From 1-14-0-10-37-14 sp037130845 (GTDB lineage Bacteria; Patescibacteriota; Patescibacteriia; Patescibacteriales; Patescibacteriaceae): a stretch of 7,028 nt of DNA. The notes below the pieces were generated by a model. The model saw only the letters and a list, made by a program, of their open reading frames with translations. It was not told the origin of the DNA and made no database searches. A program made the translations under genes and the position numbers. The stretch lies in assembly GCA_037130845.1 (NCBI GenBank), contig JBAXSE010000037.1, positions 1 through 7,028 of the forward strand, given 5' to 3'. Positions 1-5,004 of this stretch are shown here, piece by piece. Numbering within the stretch: position 1 is the first letter of the stretch; each line of letters opens with the position of its first letter.

Positions 1-29
1 ATGAGTGCCCGCTAGGAGTTTTTTAACCG

Positions 30-54
30 TGTCCACTAAAGTGGGTACAGTTCA
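30..54. mobile_element. Possible insertion-sequence terminal repeat (element to the left)
   Basis: Read on the minus strand this stretch begins TGAACTGTACCC and ends AGTGGACA, with an internal short inverted repeat CCACT-aa-AGTGG at 33-44. The TG...CA-type tip and the TGGACA-like sequence resemble terminal repeats of IS3-related elements as I remember them. If so, the element body lies to the left of position 1 and only its tip is visible; no transposase can be read here and no target duplication can be checked. The short hairpin could instead be a weak structure downstream of the HIT gene. Confidence 0.35.
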
Positions 55-81
55 GAACGGGAGTTTTATATTACGCGGACG

Positions 82-456
82 CTAAATATTAGTTTTTAGG
101 AAGCTTTTGAGTTTGGCGGTCAGTGAAAAGTCTTTTAATTTGATTGGCTTGTGGGTGAATAGTTTATAGCCCTTAGTGTGATAGCGGGGGACCAAGTGCC
201 AATGGACTTGTTTGGCTTCATCCATGTAGACTAGATAGACTTTGTCTACTTTGAGGGCCTTGAGCATGGTGTTGCGGATCTCATCCACTTTGTCCATTAG
301 ATATTCATAATCCTTTTTGCCTAGCAGATGCAGGTCAGCTACTTTGGCTTTCCAAGCGACTACGGTATGGCCGGCTGCCAGCGGTTCGTTGGCTAGACAG
401 GCGTAGAGTTTTTTGTCTTGATAAATAATCGCGTTTTTATTCGGTTTTGGAAACAT
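82..456 (-). CDS. HIT-domain nucleotide hydrolase/transferase family protein
   Basis: This 124-residue protein has the compact size and layout of histidine-triad proteins, which cleave or transfer nucleotidyl groups from substrates such as dinucleoside polyphosphates or AMP conjugates in the cytoplasm. Residues 29-36 (GHTVVAWK) match the conserved GHxxVxxK strand, 'LHLLGKKDYEYL' (42-53) is the following helix region, and QVHWHLVPRY at 83-92 is the active-site segment. Aligned to the canonical H-x-H-x-H-x-x triad, the first His is Gln83, while the middle (nucleophilic) His85 and the last His87 are kept. The substrate cannot be deduced. The start lies 9 bases after the stop of the upstream regulator gene, so the two are probably cotranscribed. 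No Shine-Dalgarno sequence precedes the ATG, only an A/T-rich stretch. No convincing terminator was seen downstream. Confidence 0.85.
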   Translation of the reverse strand: MFPKPNKNAIIYQDKKLYACLANEPLAAGHTVVAWKAKVADLHLLGKKDYEYLMDKVDEIRNTMLKALKVDKVYLVYMDEAKQVHWHLVPRYHTKGYKLFTHKPIKLKDFSLTAKLKSFLKTNI

Positions 457-465
457 AATTTTAAA

Positions 466-1233
466 TTAGTTGTTGTTAGTCGCTTTGGGTGCCGAGATGG
501 CCCAGAGGTAATCATACAATCCCTTCATGCCGGCGGTGATGGACTCGTGTTTGGTCATGGCCAGGAAGGGCGGGTTGCCGGAGAAATTGATCAGCATGCC
601 TTTGACTATCCAGAGTGACCCTTGGAAGGCTAAGTGCTGGGGCAGTTCGCGGATGGTGATGAGCTGGCGGGTCAGCTTGTCCGGCTCGATGCCGGTGTAG
701 GAGCCGGCCGGCACCAGGGTGCGGGTGATGATGCCTTTTTTCTGCTTGAGGCTGACGATGATATTTTCCATATCATCCGGGAAAATCTTGCGGTAGTTGC
801 CTTCGCCCGGGGTGTCGATGGTGTAGATGATGTCGCCTTTGCCCAGGCTGTTGAGTGTCTTCTCGATGAACTGCTTGATGCTCCTTTTGTTGTCGCAGAT
901 CTTGGCTTGGGGGAAGCGGCCTTGGAGTTGGTAGAGGTCGGGCAGGGCCAGTTGCAACTTTTCGGCCACGGCCAGTTTGAGCTTGAGGCTGTCCAGCAAG
1001 ACTTGGGGCGATTCGATCCAATAGGAGGTGATGCCTTTGTAGACGTGGGTGGTCAGGTAGTTCTCGCCGGCCAGCTTGGCCAGGATGCTGATGGCGGTGG
1101 TGCGAGGCAGCTCGGCCGCCTTGGCGATCTGCGAGGCTTTGGCTTCGCCCAGGCTGGCCAAGGCCAGATAGACGGCGGCTTCGTTCTTGTGGAAGCCCAG
1201 CTCTTTGAGGTAGTTTTTAATCTCTTTGGTCAT
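466..1233 (-). CDS. TrmB-family HTH transcriptional regulator
   Basis: This 255-residue protein has an N-terminal winged helix-turn-helix of the TrmB type: ELGFHKNEAAVYLAL (11-25) is the typical first helix, and ASQIAKAAELPRTTAISILAKL (33-54) holds the HTH with its recognition helix. A wing follows around 56-73. A helical linker (about 75-104) could form a coiled coil for dimerisation. Residues from about 105 to 248 fit the C-terminal effector/PLD-like domain of the family. TrmB proteins bind palindromic operators and respond to sugars or other small ligands; the ligand here is unknown. The gene leads a two-gene unit with the HIT hydrolase. A perfect 8-base inverted repeat sits 12-31 bases upstream of its start codon, overlapping the predicted early transcript, which suggests autoregulation. 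The C terminus is slightly Asn-rich. No Shine-Dalgarno is visible. Confidence 0.85.
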   Translation of the reverse strand: MTKEIKNYLKELGFHKNEAAVYLALASLGEAKASQIAKAAELPRTTAISILAKLAGENYLTTHVYKGITSYWIESPQVLLDSLKLKLAVAEKLQLALPDLYQLQGRFPQAKICDNKRSIKQFIEKTLNSLGKGDIIYTIDTPGEGNYRKIFPDDMENIIVSLKQKKGIITRTLVPAGSYTGIEPDKLTRQLITIRELPQHLAFQGSLWIVKGMLINFSGNPPFLAMTKHESITAGMKGLYDYLWAISAPKATNNN

Positions 1234-1244
1234 ATTTTTGGCTG

Positions 1245-1264
1245 TTGTCGAAAAAGTTCGACAA
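1245..1264. promoter_or_regulatory. Perfect 8+8 inverted repeat, probable TrmB-family operator
   Basis: TTGTCGAA (1245-1252) and TTCGACAA (1257-1264) are exact inverse complements separated by four bases. The repeat lies between the predicted transcription start (about 1268) and the ATG at 1233 of the regulator gene. That is where a repressor would block early elongation or promoter clearance. Dyad symmetry fits a dimeric winged-HTH protein, and the neighbouring regulator is the obvious candidate to bind it. An alternative is a hairpin in the 5' leader of the mRNA. Confidence 0.6.
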
Positions 1265-1274
1265 TAATAGCTTT

Positions 1275-1303
1275 ATTTTACCTTAATCTAAGGACAATTT
1301 CAA
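1275..1303 (-). promoter_or_regulatory. Sigma70-type promoter for the TrmB-HIT unit
   Basis: On the minus strand the -35 box TTGAAA (1303-1298) is followed after exactly 17 bases by the -10 box TAAAAT (1280-1275). This gives a predicted start near 1268, with a leader of about 35 bases containing the inverted repeat. Each box matches the consensus at 5 of 6 positions, and the spacing is optimal. Confidence 0.65.
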
Positions 1304-1308
1304 GCCTG

Positions 1309-1336
1309 GTGCCAAAAAGCGCTATATTCCTATAAT
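1309..1336 (+). promoter_or_regulatory. Promoter for the CoaD-CoaE fusion gene
   Basis: A perfect TATAAT lies at 1331-1336, with a weaker -35-like GTGCCA (4 of 6 matches) 16 bases upstream at 1309-1314. Transcription would start near 1343, leaving a leader of about 58 bases. The box diverges from the regulator's promoter, and the two -35 regions are only about 5 bases apart. A protein bound in this region could affect both directions. The leader carries short overlapping inverted repeats: GTGAT at 1351-1355 with ATCAC at 1364-1368, and ATTGC at 1346-1350 with GCAAT at 1361-1365. Confidence 0.55.
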
Positions 1337-1401
1337 AGCTTTTTAATTGCGTGATATATTGCAATCACAACAGTTCATTAACAATCAATCAGAGGATAGC
1401 C

Positions 1402-2460
1402 ATGGAAGCGGTTTATGTTTATGCCGGAACCTTTGCTCCGCCTACGCGGGGACACATCAGTATTATCCGCCAAGCGGCGGCCATCTTGCCGGCTCTGCTG
1501 GTGGTCTGTTCCGAAAATCCGAACAAGACCGATAAATGGTTTACGCCGGATCAGTGTAAGGCGATGTTTGCGGGCTACTCTTTGCCTCGGAATGTCACGG
1601 TGCTGACCTTGGCTGAATTCAAGCAGTTATCGCCCCGGAAGTCGAGTATCGTGTTGATACGAGGTTTGCGGGATGCCAGCGACTGCGCGCAGGAACAAGC
1701 GGTGATGATGCTTAATCGCGAGCAGTTCGGGATTACGAAATATTTCTATATCTTCGGTGCTGACAAGTATCGTGATGTCTCATCAACCGCTGCCAGACAG
1801 GCAGCTGAACAGTTAGATCTGCGCAGCCTCTATCGCCTGGTTTCGCCTTTGGTCATTTCCGCTTTGTTAGAAAAAGTGTTGCGGGCCAGGAATATCTTTC
1901 TGGTAGTCGGCCAGCCCGGTTCGGGCAAGTCAACTTTCCTGGATATGCTACATCAGCTTGATGGCCAAAATTATGTCATCAAGACCGATGAGTTCAACAA
2001 GCAGTTGCGGCCGCTGTTGCAAGCCCAGCTGGGTGAAGGCGATCTGATCAAGCTGGCTACGGATGACGAAGCTAGACTGAAGAAAGCGATAGTCGGACCT
2101 TGGTTCGAACTGTTGCGCGCAGCTTTGAGGACGGTGCCGGCTGGAGCCAATGTCTTGGTCGAAGTAGCCTACGGGCTGCAAACCGACAAGCTGATCCTCC
2201 GCTTCTTGGGCGGCAAGGTAATTTATCTGGGTTGCGGCGATGATCGTCGGAATCTGGAAAGAGTGATTGCTCGCGGCACGCCCGAGCTGGCCGGTTTCAT
2301 CTCTAGGATTCCTGGCAGGGCCGAGACGATGAGTCTGGCAAAAAAATATAAACTGGCGCTTGGCATCATCGATACCGATTGTTCTTTGGAAACTCTGCGC
2401 CTCAAGGCAGGGCAAGTAAATTCTTTAATCACAGGAGGAAAAAATGTTTACGATCTTTGA
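1402..2460 (+). CDS. Fused phosphopantetheine adenylyltransferase / dephospho-CoA kinase (CoaD-CoaE-like)
   Basis: This 352-residue protein appears to carry the last two steps of CoA synthesis. Residues 1-158 match CoaD: GTFAPPTRGH (9-18) with the T/HxGH nucleotidyltransferase motif, Lys42, IRGLR (86-90) followed by an E-rich helix ending MMLNRE, and SSTAAR (127-132) in place of ISSSxxR. T10, H18 and K42 fall at the same numbers as in E. coli CoaD, with R87 and R90 one residue off. From about 164 a P-loop kinase begins: GQPGSGKST (170-178), KTDEF (194-198), a VGPWF helix (231-235) at the position of the CoaE HP motif, the strand VIYLGC (273-278), RRNLERVIAR (282-291), and a C terminus ending IIDTDCSLETLR like CoaE's 'VIDNxGSxExL'. 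The start at 1402 is chosen for the SD AGAGGA (1391-1396) and the CoaD N terminus; an earlier in-frame ATG at 1351 lacks support. CoaD's usual Asp after GTF is Ala12. A NadR-like fusion is less likely. Confidence 0.8.
   Translation: MEAVYVYAGTFAPPTRGHISIIRQAAAILPALLVVCSENPNKTDKWFTPDQCKAMFAGYSLPRNVTVLTLAEFKQLSPRKSSIVLIRGLRDASDCAQEQAVMMLNREQFGITKYFYIFGADKYRDVSSTAARQAAEQLDLRSLYRLVSPLVISALLEKVLRARNIFLVVGQPGSGKSTFLDMLHQLDGQNYVIKTDEFNKQLRPLLQAQLGEGDLIKLATDDEARLKKAIVGPWFELLRAALRTVPAGANVLVEVAYGLQTDKLILRFLGGKVIYLGCGDDRRNLERVIARGTPELAGFISRIPGRAETMSLAKKYKLALGIIDTDCSLETLRLKAGQVNSLITGGKNVYDL
2433..2438 (+). promoter_or_regulatory. Strong Shine-Dalgarno for the DUF3307 gene
   Basis: AGGAGG lies 5 bases before the ATG at 2444 and inside the end of the upstream gene. 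It fixes the DUF3307 start and implies re-initiation or coupled translation across the 17-base overlap. The fusion gene also has an SD, whereas none of the leftward genes in the window shows one. Confidence 0.8.
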
Positions 2461-2839
2461 AAAATTGTTGCTCGGGCATTTGATCGGTGATTATCTGCTC
2501 CAGCCTAAGGCGATGGCAATCGCCAAATCGGCTAAAGGTCTGACGGGTTGGACATATTGCCTAGCGCATTGTTTGATCTACACCTTATCCATCTGCCTGA
2601 TGACAGCTACTGTCGATCCGCTTAAAATCGCGTTGATTTTCTGTAGCCATTTTCCAGTCGATAGATGGTCCCTCGCTGATCTCTGGCTTAAGCAGATTAG
2701 AGGTAGAAGTCTGAAGGAGGCCTTTTGCTCCACAGACCCGCTACGGGAAGTAGATGTGGCGTTTTCCGCCATCGTCTATACGGTAGTCGACAATACCATC
2801 CATCTCTTGCTGATGGCCGCCATCTTCAAGTTCTTTTAA
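2444..2839 (+). CDS. DUF3307 family membrane protein
   Basis: This 131-residue membrane protein matches the DUF3307 pattern: GHLIGDYLLQP near the N terminus (11-21), an Ala-His pair in the second hydrophobic segment (41-42), SHFPVDRW (68-75), and VVDNTIHLLLM (114-124) in the last segment. Hydrophobic stretches at about 36-54, 60-70 and 105-130 suggest three or four membrane passes. The conserved His and Asp residues could bind a metal or substrate in the membrane. The family's biochemical role is not established to my knowledge, so none is given. The gene overlaps the CoaD-CoaE fusion in another frame and shares its transcript, which hints at a link to CoA or precursor metabolism, but overlap alone does not prove this. 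An intrinsic terminator follows 26 bases after the stop. Confidence 0.85.
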   Translation: MFTIFEKLLLGHLIGDYLLQPKAMAIAKSAKGLTGWTYCLAHCLIYTLSICLMTATVDPLKIALIFCSHFPVDRWSLADLWLKQIRGRSLKEAFCSTDPLREVDVAFSAIVYTVVDNTIHLLLMAAIFKFF

Positions 2840-2865
2840 TGGGATTCGTCCCAGTCTCCCGTTTC

Positions 2866-2898
2866 ACTCCAGCACGCAATGTGCTGGAGTCTTTTTTT
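2866..2898 (+). terminator. Rho-independent terminator of the rightward pair
   Basis: ACTCCAGCAC (2866-2875) and GTGCTGGAGT (2881-2890) form a perfect 10-bp stem with a 5-base loop, followed by C and seven T (2892-2898). It is 26 bases past the DUF3307 stop. It lacks a T tract on the other strand, so it works in one direction only. Confidence 0.92.
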
Positions 2899-2916
2899 GT
2901 CCGTCCGGCGGCTGAG

Positions 2917-2959
2917 AAAAAAGTCCACTGCAGTAAACTAGTTTACTGCAGTGGACTTT
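2917..2959 (-). terminator. Terminator of the leftward six-gene operon, a 40-base perfect palindrome
   Basis: Positions 2920-2959 are a perfect palindrome with 20-base arms and no spacer, centred on ACTAGT and containing CTGCAG in each arm. On the minus strand it begins 20 bases after the permease stop and is followed by six T (2922-2917), as expected of an intrinsic terminator for the leftward operon. The plus strand has only TTT after the stem, so rightward termination would be weaker. The stem is much longer than most terminators need and could also extrude as a cruciform. Confidence 0.85.
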
Positions 2960-2979
2960 AGTAGTCTGAAGTGAAAAAT

Positions 2980-3789
2980 TTAGAAGCTTTCGCTGTTGAA
3001 TCTGGTGATTTCGCCTCGGTCCAAGTTGCGGCGGTAGACGGCGGCGAAGAGCCAGCCAATGAGCAGCAGATAGACAACGGACAATAGCAAGGCTAGCAAG
3101 AGATTGCCGCTGACCTGGGAAAAAGTGGCCCCGTGGTAGACCAGCGCGCGCAAGCTTTCGAAGACGTAGGAGGCCGGGGTTAATTTGGCCACTAGCTGCA
3201 GGCCGGCGGGCAGAGCAGCTACCGGATAGAAAACGGCTGACACGACGCCGATGACGCTCGCGATCGGCCAGGCTAGCCATTCGGCAGTGGAACCGAAACG
3301 GAAGACGATAACTGATGACATGATACCCATGGCCATGCCGAAGACGAACAAGACCAGCATGAAGGGCAGCAGCATCAGGCTGAGGCTGAGGATATTGTAG
3401 CCGAAGAAGATGCCAGCCAGCAGGGCGATCAGGGTGAAATTGACGATGCCGGTGACAACGCTGTTTAGGATCAGGCCGGTCAGATACTCACGAATCTTGA
3501 GCGGTGAGGCAAAAATATTGATAAAATTTTGACTCCAGATGTCTTCCAGAAAACCGGTCAAGATTGATTGCTGGACGCGAGAGCTGAATTCCCACAGCAC
3601 CAAAGCGCCGAGGATGGCGGAAACATAGTTGAAGGTTTGTATGCCCAAGCTGCCGACATATCGGCTGATGAAGCCCCATTCGAAGATGCTGATAATAGAC
3701 CAGATGAAGACAGTGAAAAAGCGGATGGGGCTGCCGCGGAGCAAGAACCATTGCCTGATGAAGATGGCGTATATCCTATCGAGATTCAT
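2980..3789 (-). CDS. ABC-2 type exporter permease
   Basis: This 269-residue integral membrane protein is the membrane half of an ABC-2 (type V) exporter. About six hydrophobic segments lie near residues 24-41, 54-69, 104-130, 133-164, 172-193 and 229-252. The segment FINIFASPLKIREYLTG (89-105) matches the family's cytoplasmic region before the third helix, and FYPVAALPAGLQLVAKLTPASYVFESLRAL (187-216) matches its typical re-entrant C-terminal signature. The short N-terminal helix 'MNLDRIYAIFIRQWFLL' is the interface helix seen in the fold. The substrate is unknown; members of this family export lipids, glycans, drugs or peptides. The ATPase gene ends one base upstream, so the pair forms one transporter, probably a homodimer of each subunit. 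It is the last gene of the operon. Its start has an A/T-rich context and no SD. Confidence 0.9.
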   Translation of the reverse strand: MNLDRIYAIFIRQWFLLRGSPIRFFTVFIWSIISIFEWGFISRYVGSLGIQTFNYVSAILGALVLWEFSSRVQQSILTGFLEDIWSQNFINIFASPLKIREYLTGLILNSVVTGIVNFTLIALLAGIFFGYNILSLSLMLLPFMLVLFVFGMAMGIMSSVIVFRFGSTAEWLAWPIASVIGVVSAVFYPVAALPAGLQLVAKLTPASYVFESLRALVYHGATFSQVSGNLLLALLLSVVYLLLIGWLFAAVYRRNLDRGEITRFNSESF

Positions 3790-3790
3790 A

Positions 3791-4534
3791 TTAGTTTTCG
3801 CTATCCAGTGGTTCGTTGGCCACTGCGATGAATAATTCTTCCAGATCTTGGCTGCCTCTTTCGGCCGGCAATACTTTGGGGTCGCCGCTCAATAAGATCC
3901 GACCATGTGACAGGAAGGAGACTTGGTCGCAAGTTTGCTCGATCTCTTTCATATTGTGCGAGGTCCAGAGGACGGCTGCTTGGTGTTTTTTGACATAGGC
4001 TACAATCAATTTCCTGACGATGCCGGCTATCTGCGGATCCAAGGAAGCGGTCGGTTCATCCAGGAATAAGAGCTTGGGAGTATTGATGATGGCCTTGGCG
4101 AAATTCAGCCGGCTCTGCTCTCCGGACGATAGCACTCCCGCCTTGGTGTTGGCGAACTTTTTGAGATCGAATTCTTCCATCAGTTGCCCGATCTTTTCTT
4201 TGAGGTCGGGAACAGAATAGAGCTTGCCGAAAACGTAGAGGCTTTGATAGACAGTCAGATTATCAGGCAATGAGGAATAGACGGCGGAGAAATTGGTGCG
4301 TTTGTTGATGGCGCTGCGATGCTTGGCGGCATCCAAGCCGAACATCTCGATGCTGCCGGTAGTCGGCGTTACCAGGCCCATGATCATATTGATAGTCGTG
4401 GTCTTGCCGGCGCCGTTGGGCCCCAGCAAGCCGATAATCTGGCCTTCTTGGATTTCCAAAGAGACGTCGCGCACAGCCTGGACTTTGCCGAAGCTCTTGC
4501 TGAGATTTTTAATTTTCAAAATTGTTTTGGGCAT
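3791..4534 (-). CDS. ABC transporter ATP-binding protein
   Basis: This 247-residue nucleotide-binding subunit powers the ABC-2 permease encoded immediately downstream. Walker A is GPNGAGKTT (38-46), the signature is LSSGEQ (135-140, a variant of LSGGQ), Walker B is LLFLDEP (155-161) with Glu160 as catalytic base, the D-loop is SLD (164-166), and the switch His is His193 in TSHN. The Q-loop is unusual: in the segment RTNFSAVYSSLPDNLTV (79-95) the usual Gln position appears to be Val85. I recall similar NFSS-type sequences in some ABC-2 ATPases, so this may be a subfamily trait rather than a defect. All catalytic residues are present, so the protein should be active. It begins 5 bases after the stop of the 154-residue unknown gene, with no SD. 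Confidence 0.93.
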   Translation of the reverse strand: MPKTILKIKNLSKSFGKVQAVRDVSLEIQEGQIIGLLGPNGAGKTTTINMIMGLVTPTTGSIEMFGLDAAKHRSAINKRTNFSAVYSSLPDNLTVYQSLYVFGKLYSVPDLKEKIGQLMEEFDLKKFANTKAGVLSSGEQSRLNFAKAIINTPKLLFLDEPTASLDPQIAGIVRKLIVAYVKKHQAAVLWTSHNMKEIEQTCDQVSFLSHGRILLSGDPKVLPAERGSQDLEELFIAVANEPLDSEN

Positions 4535-4539
4535 AATAT

Positions 4540-5004
4540 TTATTTGAGGCCGTCCAGATAGTTGGAAAATTCTTGCCAGATCGTTTCCAGATATTCCGGG
4601 CCTTTTTCTTGGAATGCTTGCGTATCGGTGATGTTAAATTTTAGAGTGTGGTCCGTATGGCCTGGGCCGTAGTCGGTTTTGTCCATGGTCAGTGTTACGG
4701 CTTGGCCGCCTAGCTGATTATTTATCTTGGTCTCTAGGCTACGAATCTGCTTTTTGAAAAGCTCTTGTTGTTTCGAGTCGTGTTCACTTGTGACTTCGTC
4801 TTCGACATAGGTCAGATAAGGATTCTTGGCCTGCTTAGGGTGGCCATAGCAGCTTTCGGTCGGGGTCAGGGGTAGCGTAAAAAACTTTTCGATAATCGGT
4901 ATCATTTCTTGGTCCAGTTCCTTGGATTCGATAGAACGGTGTAACATCCGCAGGTCGTCCGGGTCTTTGGCAAATTTTTTTATAGGACTGAATGTTTCTT
5001 TCAT
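4540..5004 (-). CDS. Uncharacterised 154-residue protein with SCxGH motif
   Basis: I do not recognise a named family. The protein is hydrophilic with no signal peptide or membrane segment, so it should be cytoplasmic. It has a helical N-terminal part (about 1-42), then TPTESCYGHPKQAKNPYLTY (47-66), in which Ser51, Cys52, Gly54, His55 and the Pro62-Tyr63 pair stand out. An acidic and Gln/Lys-rich helix follows (about 68-96), then a strand VTLTMDK (103-109), a His-containing loop GPGHTDHTLKF (113-123) and a C-terminal helix. The SCxGH...PY pattern recalls small proteins in which such a motif marks a conserved site, and Cys52, His55, His116 and His119 could make a metal or catalytic site; this is inference. 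Its ATG overlaps the upstream gene's stop as ATGA (5001-5004), indicating coupled translation. Confidence 0.75.
   Translation of the reverse strand: MKETFSPIKKFAKDPDDLRMLHRSIESKELDQEMIPIIEKFFTLPLTPTESCYGHPKQAKNPYLTYVEDEVTSEHDSKQQELFKKQIRSLETKINNQLGGQAVTLTMDKTDYGPGHTDHTLKFNITDTQAFQEKGPEYLETIWQEFSNYLDGLK

Noticed and set aside
1..15. Frame MSAR-stop at the left edge as the end of a transposase or other gene
   Set aside because: Five codons are too few to support any identification.
634..1335. 233-codon plus-strand reading frame antisense to the regulator gene
   Set aside because: It is Gly/Ala/Asp/Val-rich low-complexity sequence produced by the GC-rich codons of the opposite gene, has no recognisable motif, and covers the regulator's promoter.
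1320..1345. Hairpin GCTAT...ATAGC followed by TTTTT as a terminator
   Set aside because: It is A/T-rich and weak, overlaps a perfect -10 box, and no rightward gene precedes it.
1351..1401. Upstream in-frame ATG as start of the CoaD-CoaE gene
   Set aside because: It would add 17 residues not found in CoaD, has no SD, and lies close to the predicted transcription start. The ATG at 1402 has a well-spaced SD and the correct family N terminus.
1948..2415. 155-codon minus-strand frame inside the fusion gene
   Set aside because: It is a shadow of the real coding frame, with no motif and no promoter or SD.
1402..2460. NadR-like (NMN adenylyltransferase plus ribosylnicotinamide kinase) interpretation of the fusion
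   Set aside because: The IRGLR motif followed by the E...MMLNRE helix and Lys42 match CoaD, and the kinase C terminus matches CoaE. SSTAAR alone slightly resembles NMN adenylyltransferases but is outweighed.
30..2959. Common origin of the left-edge repeat and the 40-base palindrome because both contain GTCCACT
   Set aside because: The shared stretch is only seven bases, and the rest does not align.
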